Source: an uncultured Acidimicrobiaceae bacterium
Lineage (GTDB): Bacteria > Actinomycetota > Acidimicrobiia > Spongiisociales > UBA5794
Direction of reading: 5' to 3'
NCBI GenBank assembly: GCA_947259365.1
Contig: CAMYMC010000019.1
Coordinates: forward strand, 1-64,000
DNA: 64,000 bases
The notes under the pieces are model-generated. The model was not told the origin of the DNA. It ran no database searches and saw only the letters and a program-made list of their open reading frames with translations. This document shows, in pieces, positions 27,531 through 37,729 of the stretch. Each line of letters begins with the position of its first letter. Position 1 is the stretch's first letter. Position numbers and translations under genes: made by a program.

Positions 27531-29249
27531 ATGGACCGGGAAGCCCTCGTCGTCGCGACCCGTTCCTGGATCGCAGGGGATCCTGACCCGGGGACGCGAG
27601 GCGAGCTGGAGACGCTGCTCGCCGCCGGCGCGTTCGAGGAGCTCGCCGAGAGGATGGCCGGCTCGCTTGCCTTCGGGACCGCCGGCCTCCGCGGCCGGGT
27701 CGAGGCCGGATCGAGCCGGATGAACCGCGCCGTCGTCATCCGCACGACCCGGGGCATCGTGGACTACCTGCAGGCAACCGGGGCCGGCATCGAGCGCCCC
27801 ATCGTCGTGGGGAGGGACGCCCGCCTCTCCAGCGAGACGCTCATGCGCGACACCGTCGGGGTGATCGCTGCCGCCGGCCTGCCTGTCCGCTACTTCCCGG
27901 GCCCGACCCCCACCCCGCTCGTCGCCTACGCCGCCCGCAAGCTGCGAGCCCGGATGGCGATCATCGTCACCGCCAGCCACAACCCGCCGTGGGACAACGG
28001 GTACAAGGTCTACGACGGCAACGGGGTCCAGATCGTGCCTCCCGTCGACGCCGGGATCGCGGCGGCCATCGACGCCGTTGGCGCGGCGAAAGACGTGGCC
28101 CGGATCCGCGACCCGTTCGACGGCAGCGCCGATGCGGTCGCCCCGATGCCCGACGACACGTTCTCCGGCTACCTCGACGCCATCGGCGTGCACCGGCACG
28201 GGATCACCGACCGGTCGCTCACGGTCGTCCACACGCCCCTCCACGGCGTCGGCGGCCGGTCCGTCATGCAGGCGCTCTCCCGTTACGGCGGTCACCGGGT
28301 GATCCCCGTGGCCGAGCAATTCGAGCCCGACGGCCGGTTCCCCACGGTCGCGTTCCCGAACCCGGAGGAGCCGGGCGCCCTCGATCTCGCCCTCAACGCC
28401 GCCGTCGAGGAGGACGCCGACGTCGTCATCGCCAACGATCCGGACACCGACCGCCTCGCCGTCGCCGTTCCCGGCGCCGGCGGCTCGTGGCGGGTGCTGT
28501 CCGGAAACCAGCTCGGGGTGCTCCTCGCCGAGCACATCCTGGCCGCGACGCCCATCACCGATCCCATCGTGATCGATTCGATCGTCTCGACCCCGATGCT
28601 GGAGAGCATCGCCCGCTTCCACGGGGCACGGTTCGCCGCCACCCTCACCGGGTTCAAGTGGATCTGGAACGCGGCGCTCGACCTCGAGGAGGCGGGCGAG
28701 GGCACCTTCGTGTTCGGCTTCGAGGAGGCGCTCGGATACTCGGTGACGCCGGTGGTACGAGACAAGGACGGCATCAGCGCCGCCGTCGTCTTTGCCGACC
28801 TCGTCGCGGCGGCCCTCGACGAGGGGGTGACAGTGCTCGACCGGCTCGGCGCACTCTACGGCCGTCACGGGCTGTGGGCTTCGGCCCAGCACAGCATCGT
28901 CCGCGACGGCACCGGGGGGGCGGCGGAGATCGATGCGGCCGTCGAGCGGGCGGCGTCGGCCCCGCCGGCCGCCCTCGGGGACGACGCCGTCACCGGCATC
29001 GAGGACTACCGGTCGGGGAGCGAGCACCGGCCCCGATACCTGGGGGCGGCCAGCCTCGTGCGTCTCGACCTCGCCTCCGGCGGCCGGGTGCTCGTTCGCC
29101 CCAGCGGCACGGAGCCGAAGCTGAAGATCTACGCTGATCTCACCGCGAAGCTCGACGCTCCTGATCGGTGGGTCGAGGCGGAGGCTGCGCTCGTCGACCA
29201 CGCCGGCCGGGCCGCTCGCGAGCTCGCTGGGGCGCTCGGCCTGGGGTGA
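27531..29249 (+). CDS. Phosphoglucomutase/phosphomannomutase
   Basis: 572 residues of the alpha-D-phosphohexomutase superfamily, interconverting hexose 1- and 6-phosphates. The phosphoserine loop TASHNPPWDNGYKVY is near residue 146, the magnesium loop NDPDTDRLAV near 303, the sugar-specificity loop GFEEALGYSV near 396 and the phosphate-binding loop RPSGTEPKLKIY near 523. Length and loops fit the PgcA/PgmB-like long type used for glucose 1-phosphate supply. Sequence alone does not separate glucose from mannose preference. Confidence 0.88.
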   Translation: MDREALVVATRSWIAGDPDPGTRGELETLLAAGAFEELAERMAGSLAFGTAGLRGRVEAGSSRMNRAVVIRTTRGIVDYLQATGAGIERPIVVGRDARLSSETLMRDTVGVIAAAGLPVRYFPGPTPTPLVAYAARKLRARMAIIVTASHNPPWDNGYKVYDGNGVQIVPPVDAGIAAAIDAVGAAKDVARIRDPFDGSADAVAPMPDDTFSGYLDAIGVHRHGITDRSLTVVHTPLHGVGGRSVMQALSRYGGHRVIPVAEQFEPDGRFPTVAFPNPEEPGALDLALNAAVEEDADVVIANDPDTDRLAVAVPGAGGSWRVLSGNQLGVLLAEHILAATPITDPIVIDSIVSTPMLESIARFHGARFAATLTGFKWIWNAALDLEEAGEGTFVFGFEEALGYSVTPVVRDKDGISAAVVFADLVAAALDEGVTVLDRLGALYGRHGLWASAQHSIVRDGTGGAAEIDAAVERAASAPPAALGDDAVTGIEDYRSGSEHRPRYLGAASLVRLDLASGGRVLVRPSGTEPKLKIYADLTAKLDAPDRWVEAEAALVDHAGRAARELAGALGLG

Positions 29250-29337
29250 CCGCGGGCCTTCGACTGTCGCGGTCCGCGGCCGTTCGGCATAATGGAGTGC
29301 AGCGAGACGGCGAGCCGCGCCGGCGTGACGAGGAGAG

Positions 29338-30390
29338 ATGATGGATCTGGTAGGCCTGTTGGGCGACGAAGCCTCCGACCTGCTGCAGCACGAATCGAAG
29401 GGGATCCCCCGCGACGATCTCGCCCTCCCCGGGCCGGATTTCGTCGACCGGGTGTTCGCCCTCAGCGATCGATCGCCGCAGGTGCTGCGGAACCTGCAGG
29501 GCCTCTATGCCGGCGGTCGCCTCGGTGGCACCGGCTATGTGTCGATCCTTCCGGTCGACCAGGGGATCGAACACTCCGCTGCCGCGTCATTCGCCCCGAA
29601 CCCGCGGTACCTCGATCCGCTCAACATCGTCGAGCTGGCCATCGAGGCGGGTTGTAACGCGGTCGCGTCGACCTTCGGCGTCCTCGGTCTCGCCTCGCGA
29701 CGGTACGCCCACCGGATCCCGTTCATCGTCAAGATCAACCACAACGAGCTGCTCACGTACCCCGAGACGTACGACCAGGTGATGTTCGGGAACGTCGAGC
29801 AGGCATTCGACCTGGGAGCAGCCGGCGTCGGCGCCACGGTCTATTTCGGCTCAGAGGAGGCGAACCGGCAGCTGCAGGAGGTGAGCGAGGCTTTTGCCCA
29901 CGCTCATGAGCTCGGGATGTTCACCGTGTTGTGGTGTTACCTCCGCAACCCGGCGTTCAAGGTCGGCGGCGTGAGCCACGAGGGTTCGGCCGATCTCACC
30001 GGCCAGGCCAACCACATCGGTGTCACGATCGAGGCCGACGTGATCAAGCAGAAGCAGCCCGAGTCCAACGGCGGGTACACCGCGGTCGGCTTCGGGCGAA
30101 CCCATCCGCGGGTCTACGAGGAGCTGGCGACGGACCATCCGATCGACCTGACCAGGTGGCAGGTCGCCAACTGCTACATGGGCCGGGTCGGGCTCATCAA
30201 CTCGGGGGGTGCCTCGTCGGGGGCCGGGGACCTGGCCCAGGCGGTGCGCACCGCCGTCATCAACAAGCGGGCCGGTGGCATGGGCCTCATCAGCGGCCGC
30301 AAGGCGTTTCAGAGGCCGATGGCCGAGGGAGTCGAGCTCCTCAACGCGATCCAGGACGTGTATCTCTCGGACGAGGTCACGATCGCGTGA
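29338..30390 (+). CDS. fbaB: Class I fructose-bisphosphate aldolase, DhnA/FbaB type
   Basis: 350 residues. It cleaves or makes fructose 1,6-bisphosphate by a Schiff-base lysine. DhnA-type features are [10 protein letters not shown] near residue 71, KINHNELL near 134 and [14 protein letters not shown] near 230, where a lysine is the likely Schiff-base residue. It has no resemblance to the metal-dependent class II type. AGGAGAG precedes two adjacent ATG codons (29338 and 29341). A CATAAT hexamer at 29288-29293 may be its -10. PEP carboxykinase follows by 56 nt. Confidence 0.85.
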   Translation: MMDLVGLLGDEASDLLQHESKGIPRDDLALPGPDFVDRVFALSDRSPQVLRNLQGLYAGGRLGGTGYVSILPVDQGIEHSAAASFAPNPRYLDPLNIVELAIEAGCNAVASTFGVLGLASRRYAHRIPFIVKINHNELLTYPETYDQVMFGNVEQAFDLGAAGVGATVYFGSEEANRQLQEVSEAFAHAHELGMFTVLWCYLRNPAFKVGGVSHEGSADLTGQANHIGVTIEADVIKQKQPESNGGYTAVGFGRTHPRVYEELATDHPIDLTRWQVANCYMGRVGLINSGGASSGAGDLAQAVRTAVINKRAGGMGLISGRKAFQRPMAEGVELLNAIQDVYLSDEVTIA

Positions 30391-30446
30391 TCGGCTCCTC
30401 CGCCGGACGATCCACACCCGCAACCGCTCAGGAAGGACGATCAGGG

Positions 30447-31973
30447 ATGCCCATCCAGCTTCCGTCAGCCAAGTCCGTAGAGGTCAACCCGAGCCAGGCC
30501 GAGATGCGCGAGTGGGTCCTCGAGTTCATGCCGAGGGTCCAAGAGACCGAGTACGGCAACCTCAACTACACCGCGCTCGTCACCGCACGTCTCTCTCGCT
30601 CGACGTTCTTCGTCACCGAAGAAGAGAACCCACAGAACACCATCTCGCGCGCCGAGTACGAGCACTGGGCGGCGCTCCAGGACGAGTACATCGCCGACAA
30701 GGAGATGATCCTCATCGAGGGCTACATCGGCCCCGACCCGAGACACCGGACGGGATCGCGGGTCCTCATCGAGAAGACCCAGGCGAACATCCCGGCGATG
30801 CAGCAGCAGCTGTACTTCCCCAAGGACGACGACTGGGAGCCGGTGTTCACCGTCATCTACACGCCCGGCCTCGGCGCTCCCGGGAAGCCCGACGACCGGC
30901 TCATCCTCGTCGACCTGGACGCCTACGTCACCAGGGTGTTCGGATCGGATTACTTCGGTGAGTCCAAGATGGGCGGGCTGAGGATGTGGAACCACTACGT
31001 CTACCGGCGCGGTGGTCTCGCCCTCCACTCCGGCCTCAAGGTGTTCCCAGACGTGAACGGAGAGGAGAGGTCGGCGCTCATCCTCGGGCTCTCCGGGACG
31101 GGGAAGACGACGACGACCTTCCGTCAGCAGCTCGGCTCGCTGCCGGTCCAGGACGATTTCAACGCGCTGATGCCGGGAGGGGAGATCCACACGACCGAGG
31201 CGGGCTGTTTCGCCAAGACGTACGGTCTCGACCCCGACGACGAGCCGACGATCCACGGTGGTACGACGCGGCCGGATGCGTGGCTCGAGAACACTTGGGT
31301 CGATGAGAACGGCGAGGTCGATTTCTTCAACGACTCCTACACCGCGAACGGCCGGTCCACGTTCCCGCTCGCCAACATCCGCCATCGCGACCCGCGTGAA
31401 GTTCCTCCGGCGAGCGTGTTGCTCCTTCTCAACCGCAACGAGAACATCATCCCGGCGGTGGCGAAGCTCGAACGCCGCCAGGCGGCCGCCTACTTCATGC
31501 TCGGTGAGACGAAGGGGACGTCAGCCGGGGGGGCTGCCGAGGCGGGCAAGAACCTGCGGGTCCCCGGCACGAATCCGTTCTTCTTCGACAACGATGCACT
31601 GCAGGGCAACCGGCTGCTCGAGTTGCTGGCCACCATGCCGGACCTCGAGGTGTACCTCATGAACACCGGCCGGGTCGGTGGGACCGACGACGACGAGCGT
31701 TCGAAGAAGGTTCGGATAGCCCACTCATCCGCGGTTCTCGAGGCCATCGTGGCGGACACGATCACCTGGGAGATGGACCCCGACTTCGGGTACTCGATTG
31801 CGACGTTGGTGCCCGGGTTCGACGACCCCGAGCTGCTCCAGCCACGGCGACTCTACGAGCGCCAGGGCCGGCTGGATGAGTACGCCTCGATCGTTGCCTC
31901 GCTCACCGAGGAGCGGCGGGCATACCTGCGCAGCTACCCGGGACTCGCCGCTGAGATCGTCGAATCGATCTGA
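30447..31973 (+). CDS. pckA: Phosphoenolpyruvate carboxykinase (ATP)
   Basis: 508 residues, near the usual length of the ATP-dependent enzyme that turns oxaloacetate into PEP for gluconeogenesis. The nucleotide loop GLSGTGKTTTTF is near residue 214, preceded by YFGESKMGGLRMWNHY near 171 and followed by DDFNALMPGGEIHTTE, which fits the kinase-2 region. It is divergent from typical E. coli PckA. ATG 30447 has AGGAAGGA about 10 nt upstream; a longer upstream frame overlaps the aldolase gene in a wrong frame. Co-directional with fbaB, so the two likely form a gluconeogenic unit. Confidence 0.82.
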   Translation: MPIQLPSAKSVEVNPSQAEMREWVLEFMPRVQETEYGNLNYTALVTARLSRSTFFVTEEENPQNTISRAEYEHWAALQDEYIADKEMILIEGYIGPDPRHRTGSRVLIEKTQANIPAMQQQLYFPKDDDWEPVFTVIYTPGLGAPGKPDDRLILVDLDAYVTRVFGSDYFGESKMGGLRMWNHYVYRRGGLALHSGLKVFPDVNGEERSALILGLSGTGKTTTTFRQQLGSLPVQDDFNALMPGGEIHTTEAGCFAKTYGLDPDDEPTIHGGTTRPDAWLENTWVDENGEVDFFNDSYTANGRSTFPLANIRHRDPREVPPASVLLLLNRNENIIPAVAKLERRQAAAYFMLGETKGTSAGGAAEAGKNLRVPGTNPFFFDNDALQGNRLLELLATMPDLEVYLMNTGRVGGTDDDERSKKVRIAHSSAVLEAIVADTITWEMDPDFGYSIATLVPGFDDPELLQPRRLYERQGRLDEYASIVASLTEERRAYLRSYPGLAAEIVESI

Positions 31974-32033
31974 GCCCGTCGCGGGTTGCGAGAATCGTCA
32001 AGCGAAGATGACCCGCGACCGATACCAACCCTC

Positions 32034-35000
32034 GTGAGCCACCCGTCCGCGCCCAAGGGCATCCACGATCGCTCCTTCTCGGTGTCCCGCAAGGGCTACG
32101 ACAAGAAGGAAGTCGATCGGTACCTGGGCGAACTCGAGGAGGCATTCGCTGATCTCGAGTCATGGGCGACCCGGACGAAGACGCGTCTCGTAGAGGTCGA
32201 GGACGAACTGGCCAAAGCGCAGGCCGACCAGGAGCGGTCCGTCGACAACGCGATGTTCGCCGTCTTCGACGCCAAGGACCGGATCATCGAGCGGGCGAAG
32301 CGCCGCGCCGAGGAGATCGAGGCCAAGGCCCGCGACCGGGCGGCAGAGATGGTGGGTCACGTCGAGGGGGGAGGCTCCGCCGCCGACTTGGTCGCCGACG
32401 ATCTGAAGGAGGCGAACGCCGAGCTCGAGCGAGTCCGTGCCGAGGCCGATCGGCTCATGGCCGAGGCACGGGCCGAAGCGGAGCGTCTCGCCGAGGAGGC
32501 CGGCGCAGTGCCCGTTGTCGACGACGCCTCAGCGGAGCGCATCGAGCGGCTCGAGTCCCAGCTCGAGCAGCGCGACATCGTCGTGGCGCAGCTCCGCGAG
32601 GACCTCGCCAAAGAACGCGAGCGGGTGACCGAGCTCGCGGAGCAGCAGCGCGCCGATGCCTCAGCAGGCGCCGCCGCCGGCGCAGAAGCCGAGAAGCTCG
32701 TCTCCGAGGCTGAGGTTCGGGCCGGCGGGATCGTCGCCGCTGCGGAAGCGCGCGCCGTCGAGCTCGTCGAGGCCGCAGAGGCGCGGGCCAAGGACGTCGA
32801 AGAGAGCGCTACGGCGAGCGCCGACGTGGGCGAAGAGGCCTCCGAGACGCTGGCGAGCGCTCGCGAAGAGGCGGCTCGCGTCGAGGCCGCCGCAGAAGCC
32901 TCGGCCGCCGCAATGGTGGAGGAGGCCAAGGCGGAAGTCGACCGGCTCAGGACCGAGGCCGCTTCGCTGCGCGAGGCCGCCTCCGACGAGGCGTCTGCGG
33001 AGAAGGCCTCGGCGACAGAGGAGATCGCGCGGCGGCGCGATGAGGCCGACGAGGAGATCACGAGGCTCCGCGCCGAGGCGGAGGCGCAGCTCGCCGAGCT
33101 GCGCGCCGACGCCGAGACCGAAGCGCAGGCAACCCGTGAGAGGGCGCAGACCGACGCGGCCCGCGTCCGCGAGGAGGCCGAGCGCGCCCGGGCCGAAGCC
33201 GAGGAGGCCATCGCCGGTCTGCAGTCGGGTGTCGCCTCCGTCGACGACGCCAAGCGAGTTGCGGGGGAGATGCGGGAAGCCGCCGCGAAGGACGCCGCCG
33301 AACTGCGAGCAGCCGCGGAGGCAGACCGGGGGGAAGCAACGGCAGCGCTCGAGGACGGGAGGCGCGAGGCGCAGCGGGTCGTCTCCGACGCCGAGCAAGA
33401 GGCCGACCGGCTGCTGTCGGCCGCCCGGGACCGCAGCGCCGAGATCGAGGAAACGTCGACCCGTGTCGCTGCCGAGGCGGAGACGCGGCTCGCCGAGGCG
33501 GAGCAGGTCGCGGCGGCTAGGCAGGCGGACGCCGGCGAGAGAGCGGAGAGGGCCGTCGCTGATGCCGAAGCGAGGGCGGCCGAGATCACTGCCGCTGCCG
33601 AGGCCGAGTCCGGTGCCCGTGCTGAGGAGCTCGAGGCGAGAATTGCCGCCGCCAAGGAGGAAGCCGCCGGCCTCGTCGTCGATGCCCAAGAGCACGCCCG
33701 GGCCCTCCTTCAGGACGCCGAGGCCGAGGCCGCCGAGCGACGAGAAGCGGTGCAGGTCGAGACCGCCACCCGTATGGAGGAACTCCGGGAGCGACTGGCC
33801 GAGGTCGAGACCCGCGAAGCGCGGGCTGCCGAGGCGGAGGCGGCCGCAGTCGCGGCGGGAGAGCAGGCCCAGGAGCGGGAGCGGGACGCGATCGCCCGCG
33901 CCGAGGAGGTGGTTCGGGAGGCCGAGGAGCGGGCGGCGGGGATGTTGGCGGAGGCCGAGGAGCGGCTGGCAGGCGCGGAGGCTGCGGTTGCCGAGCGGCG
34001 GGCCGAGGCGGATGCCGTGGAGGCCGGGGTGGTCGATGCGCAGCGTCGCGCCGAGGAGGTGGTTCGGGAGGCCGAGGAGCGGGCGGCGGGAATGCGGGCC
34101 GAGGCCGAGGAACACGTTGCGGCAATGCGTGCCGAGGGCGAGCAGGAGCTGGAGCGGGTCCGCAACGAGGTGGGCGGTCTCGTCGGGCGCGCCGAGGAAG
34201 AAGCCGAAGCGGCGCGAGCACGCGGCAACGAACAGGCAGCGCAACTCGTTGCCGAGGCAGAGGCGCGAGCTGCCGACCTGAAGGGCGAGGCGGAGCGCGC
34301 CCTGGAGGAGGCCGGCCGGGAACGCGCCGCGCTCGACGCCCGGGCGGAGGGGGCGCGCACGACGCTCGACGAGCTGACCCGGCGCATCGAGGACCTCAAC
34401 ACACAGATCGCGGAGCTGGAGCGGGCGCGGTCGTCCACGGAGGAGGAGGCTCGCAGCCGGGGTGAGGAGCTCGTGGCGGAGGCACACCAGCGCGCCGAGC
34501 AGCTACGGGCCGAGGCCGCCGAGGCAGCCGCAGCCGCGCTCGAGCACGAGCGAGCCGCCGCCCGGACCCGGGAGGACGTCGAGGCAGCGCGGGCTGAGGC
34601 TGCAGAGCTGCGTGACACGGCCCGGGAGGAGGCCGAAGACGCGGCGGCGTCGCTTCGATCTCGCTTCGAGGAGGAGCTTGCATCGAGGAAGAAGGAGATC
34701 GACGACGACCTCGCCGCTGCCAGGGCCGAGGCGGAAGGCTTGCGGGACGCGAAGGAGGACGCGGAGCGGCGCATCGCGGAAGCCACGGAGCGGGCGGAGG
34801 CGATCGTCGGCGAAGCGGAAGCCGACGCCACCCGGATCCGCCAGGAAGCGATGCAGCTCCTCGCCGAGTCCGAGAAGGAGAAGGCCGAGGCCGGACGCGA
34901 GGTCGAGGAGACGAAGCTCGCGGCCGCCGGGGCGACCGAGGCCGACGAAGCCCTCGTCGAGCAGCTCGAGCAGGCTCGGGGGCGTATCACCGAACTGGAA

Positions 35001-35708
35001 GCCTCCCTCTCCGATGCCGCCGTGGCGACGCAGGTCGATGCAGAGAGCGAAGGCGCCGATCCCGAGGAGGTCGCGTCGCTTCGCTCCCGGCTCGAGGCAG
35101 CCGAGGCTCAGCTCACCGCCGCCGAGCGGGATCGTGACGACGCCCGCTCACGCCTCGAGACCGCCGAGAGCGATGGAGAGGTTGCCCTCGAGGCCGCCAG
35201 GGCGGAGGCAGAGCGGGTCCGGGCCCAGGCCGAGGAGGACGCCGCCGCCATCGTCGCCGACGCCCAGCACGTGCTCGCCCGGGCACGGACCCAAGCACTC
35301 GAGGGGGTGAAGGACGCCGAGGTCGCCAGGGCCGAGGCGTCGCGTGCTCAGTCAGAGGCGGAGGCCGACGAGGCCAGGGCAGCTGCGACCGCGGCCGCCG
35401 TCAGGGCGGAAGCTGCAGCAGCGGAGGCAGCCGAGGCGGCCGGGGCGGCGACCGAGGAAGCAGACGACACGGTCGAGCCCTTGTCGGGCAACGGTATGAG
35501 CCTTGCCGAGCGTGCCGCCGCGGCTCGGGGAGAGCTCGAGGAGGCTGGCGACGGTGCCCGCAGCCGGTACGCCCGGCAGTCCGCGAAACTTCCCCGGATC
35601 GGTGAGCAGGCCGGCTCCGTCCTTGCGTCGATGGCGGGTCTGAGGACGCGCCTGCGCAACGCAGAACCCGACGACGACGACGAAGACGACGGCGACGACG
35701 AGGACTGA
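32034..35708 (+). CDS. Giant DivIVA-headed coiled-coil protein (polarity/cytoskeleton-like)
   Basis: 1224 residues. The head has the DivIVA pattern SFSVSRKGYDKKEVDRYLGE near residues 12-31. Almost everything after residue 30 is Ala/Glu/Arg-rich heptad coiled coil with no globular domain. The last 12 residues are nearly all acidic. The overall plan resembles actinobacterial Scy-like polar organisers, which is an inference from architecture. Two 44-base exact repeats 150 bases apart (33897 and 34047) code VVREAEERAAG blocks, showing growth by duplication of about 50 residues. The start is GTG 32034; TTG 31986 is possible. It follows pckA by 60 nt. Confidence 0.75.
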   Translation: MSHPSAPKGIHDRSFSVSRKGYDKKEVDRYLGELEEAFADLESWATRTKTRLVEVEDELAKAQADQERSVDNAMFAVFDAKDRIIERAKRRAEEIEAKARDRAAEMVGHVEGGGSAADLVADDLKEANAELERVRAEADRLMAEARAEAERLAEEAGAVPVVDDASAERIERLESQLEQRDIVVAQLREDLAKERERVTELAEQQRADASAGAAAGAEAEKLVSEAEVRAGGIVAAAEARAVELVEAAEARAKDVEESATASADVGEEASETLASAREEAARVEAAAEASAAAMVEEAKAEVDRLRTEAASLREAASDEASAEKASATEEIARRRDEADEEITRLRAEAEAQLAELRADAETEAQATRERAQTDAARVREEAERARAEAEEAIAGLQSGVASVDDAKRVAGEMREAAAKDAAELRAAAEADRGEATAALEDGRREAQRVVSDAEQEADRLLSAARDRSAEIEETSTRVAAEAETRLAEAEQVAAARQADAGERAERAVADAEARAAEITAAAEAESGARAEELEARIAAAKEEAAGLVVDAQEHARALLQDAEAEAAERREAVQVETATRMEELRERLAEVETREARAAEAEAAAVAAGEQAQERERDAIARAEEVVREAEERAAGMLAEAEERLAGAEAAVAERRAEADAVEAGVVDAQRRAEEVVREAEERAAGMRAEAEEHVAAMRAEGEQELERVRNEVGGLVGRAEEEAEAARARGNEQAAQLVAEAEARAADLKGEAERALEEAGRERAALDARAEGARTTLDELTRRIEDLNTQIAELERARSSTEEEARSRGEELVAEAHQRAEQLRAEAAEAAAAALEHERAAARTREDVEAARAEAAELRDTAREEAEDAAASLRSRFEEELASRKKEIDDDLAAARAEAEGLRDAKEDAERRIAEATERAEAIVGEAEADATRIRQEAMQLLAESEKEKAEAGREVEETKLAAAGATEADEALVEQLEQARGRITELEASLSDAAVATQVDAESEGADPEEVASLRSRLEAAEAQLTAAERDRDDARSRLETAESDGEVALEAARAEAERVRAQAEEDAAAIVADAQHVLARARTQALEGVKDAEVARAEASRAQSEAEADEARAAATAAAVRAEAAAAEAAEAAGAATEEADDTVEPLSGNGMSLAERAAAARGELEEAGDGARSRYARQSAKLPRIGEQAGSVLASMAGLRTRLRNAEPDDDDEDDGDDED
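33897..34090 (+). repeat. Direct repeat of 44 bases with a 150-base period inside the coiled-coil gene
   Basis: Identical 44-base copies at 33897-33940 and 34047-34090 start with CGCGCCGAGGAGGTGGTTCG. The distance is exactly 50 codons, so the copies are in frame and keep the heptad phase nearly intact. Confidence 0.9.
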
Positions 35709-35722
35709 GCTGCCGCGGGGCG

Positions 35723-36589
35723 TCAGGGACGCGGTGCGGGAGCCGCCGTCAGCGGGAGACGGGGATCCGGATCCAGGGTGTCGAGCACTCCCCGCACCCA
35801 GGCATGGTCCGGGTCATCGCAGAATCGCCACACCCGTTGGGTGGACGGGCCGGCCATCACGTTGAGGTAGTACATGTGATGGCCGGGAGCGGCGGCCGCC
35901 GGGCCGTGATATCCCCGGGGGACGAGGAAGACGTCTCCGTCGCGAACGACCTCGGTGATGCCGATCCCGCCGTCGCTCGTGTAGAGGTTGAAGAGCCCGA
36001 TCCCTCGATCCCCGTCGATGCGGAAGTAGTAGATCTCCTCGAGCTCGACCTCGTCCTCGGAGAACTCGTCGTGCTTGTGAGGGGGATAGGACGACCAGTT
36101 GCTCTCGGGCGTGATGACCTCGACGGCGATGAGCTTGTCGGCATCGTGGGCATCGGCGCTGAGGAAGTTGTTGATCTGACGGGTGCCGGCCCCTCCGCCG
36201 CGGACCTCGACCTCGACGTCGTGGGCGTCGACCCGGTACGGGTCGATACGCCTCCCCGCCTCTGCGGTGCACAACGCAACCTGGGAGTCGCCGTTTGCGC
36301 CGATCCGCACCTCGCTGTCGATCGGCACGTACGCCCAGTCGGTGACGGCGTCGAACACCCCCGTTCTCCCCGTCAGCTCGAACCGGTGATGCTCGACCTC
36401 GACGACACATGAGCCGGAAAGGGGGAGGACGGCGACTTCGGTCGTGTCGGTCGACAGCTCCTGGAGGTCGCCGTCGCTCATGTCGAGCACGGTGAGCCCC
36501 GAGTACGTCCAGCCCGCATCTGGGGGAGTGATGCGCACGGGAGCCCCCGGAGCGGCGGCGGCCCCGGCGGGCCGGAAGAGCTTCACCAT
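35723..36589 (-). CDS. iolB: 5-deoxy-glucuronate isomerase
   Basis: 288 residues, the usual IolB length. It converts 5-deoxy-D-glucuronate into 5-dehydro-2-deoxy-D-gluconate, the fourth step of myo-inositol breakdown. The double-cupin metal site is visible in YPPHKHDEFSEDEVELEE (His, His, Glu pattern near residue 167), followed by EIYYFRI and the C-terminal VPRGYHGPAAAAPGHHMYY. ATG 36589 has AAGGAGG directly upstream. It lies outside the main iol operon on the opposite strand, 187 nt downstream of a reductase gene, so it probably has its own promoter (a TACAGT hexamer lies upstream). Confidence 0.88.
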   Translation of the reverse strand: MVKLFRPAGAAAAPGAPVRITPPDAGWTYSGLTVLDMSDGDLQELSTDTTEVAVLPLSGSCVVEVEHHRFELTGRTGVFDAVTDWAYVPIDSEVRIGANGDSQVALCTAEAGRRIDPYRVDAHDVEVEVRGGGAGTRQINNFLSADAHDADKLIAVEVITPESNWSSYPPHKHDEFSEDEVELEEIYYFRIDGDRGIGLFNLYTSDGGIGITEVVRDGDVFLVPRGYHGPAAAAPGHHMYYLNVMAGPSTQRVWRFCDDPDHAWVRGVLDTLDPDPRLPLTAAPAPRP

Positions 36590-36776
36590 CAATCCTCCTT
36601 CATGCTCCGCGTTCCGGGGACTGTAGACCAGGGGTCGGTGGCACCATCCCCGATCAAGTCGTTGCTCGGGCGGACCCCGCCGGAATGGACAGCGATCTCG
36701 GCGCACTCGCGGCGCGTGTCATCGCGTCAAGACCCGATGCAGGCCGTCTTCGCTCTCGAATCCGGACGCGCTCGGT

Positions 36777-37712
36777 TCACGCGACCGCCTCGTACTCGGT
36801 GCGGAACCGCTCGAGCAGCCTCCTCACCGGTGTGGGCTCTCGGCGAAGGAGCTCGGACGTCCGCGGCGCCGTCAGGCTCGTGTCGTACGGGACCGGCGCA
36901 CCGGGCATCGCATCGGGGTCGGGCGGTCCGGAGCGGATGAGACCGGCGTCGAGGTCGAAGACTTCGCACGCGAGCTCGGCGAGCGCCATCCGCCCCATCG
37001 CGTCCCTCCCGCAGCAGTGGAACACGCCGCTGAGCCCGAGCTCGCCGATGCGGAGGATCATCCGGGCGCTCTCGCTGGCGAGCGACGGAGTCGCGACCAT
37101 GTTGATGTCGTCCGACTCCCACACGGTGAAGGGCTCTCCGCGCCGTAGCGTGTCGACGAGGGAGGCGACGAAGTAGCCGAACCCGGGATCCTGGCGGCGG
37201 GGGGAGTCCGGGCGGCACCGGTGGACGCCGTTGACCCCCGACACCCTCGCCACCGCACCACCGCGTTCGAGGGCCACGAGCTCGCTCGCCAACTTGAGGA
37301 CGCCGTAGAGGTTGACCGGGTTCGGTGGCGTGGCCTCGTCGGCGCCCGGCTGTGTGCCGTCGAAGACCCAGTCCGTGGACACGACGACGAACGACGCCCC
37401 CGCGGCGTTCGCGGCGTCGGCGACGATGCCGGTCGCGGTGACGTACGCCCTCCACCCCGCTTCGCGGTCGACGTAGAGCCGGCTGAGGTCGTTGAGGATG
37501 GCGCAGTGCACGACGACGTCCGGAGAGAAGCGCTCGATGCTCGAGCGCACCGCTGCCTCGTCGGTCATGTCGACCCGATCGGTTGCGTACCCCACCGGGC
37601 CCTCCGGGACGAACCGGTGCACCGTCGTCATCACGTCGGCGCCGTCGGTGAGCGCCTCGTGGACGATGTTGCTGCCGACGAACCCGGTGCCACCGGTGAG
37701 CCACACCCGCAC
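36777..37712 (-). CDS. NAD(P)-dependent sugar reductase/epimerase, RmlD-like extended SDR
   Basis: 311 residues. Nucleotide loop TGGTGFVGSNI is near residue 6 and the active-site tyrosine is in YGVLKLASE near 151, with STDWVFDGTQP in the middle typical of dTDP-4-dehydrorhamnose reductases (RmlD). No sugar nucleotide genes are nearby; it sits between iolB and an ACT-domain gene. A role in cyclitol or sugar reduction is possible, but the substrate cannot be named. The start is GTG 37712, with AGGAAG about 8 nt upstream. Confidence 0.7.
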   Translation of the reverse strand: MRVWLTGGTGFVGSNIVHEALTDGADVMTTVHRFVPEGPVGYATDRVDMTDEAAVRSSIERFSPDVVVHCAILNDLSRLYVDREAGWRAYVTATGIVADAANAAGASFVVVSTDWVFDGTQPGADEATPPNPVNLYGVLKLASELVALERGGAVARVSGVNGVHRCRPDSPRRQDPGFGYFVASLVDTLRRGEPFTVWESDDINMVATPSLASESARMILRIGELGLSGVFHCCGRDAMGRMALAELACEVFDLDAGLIRSGPPDPDAMPGAPVPYDTSLTAPRTSELLRREPTPVRRLLERFRTEYEAVA

Positions 37713-37729
37713 GCCAGGCTTCCTCGTGT

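Noticed and set aside
32357-34990. Long minus-strand frames rich in Ser/Ala opposite the coiled-coil gene
   Set aside because: Antisense of GAG/GCC-rich coiled-coil codons gives Ser/Ala/Leu-rich frames by chance; no start signals or motifs.
36595-36625. GGAACG half site upstream of iolB as a fifth LacI operator
   Set aside because: Only one arm of the palindrome is present (CGGAACGCGGAG); the other three bases of symmetry are missing.
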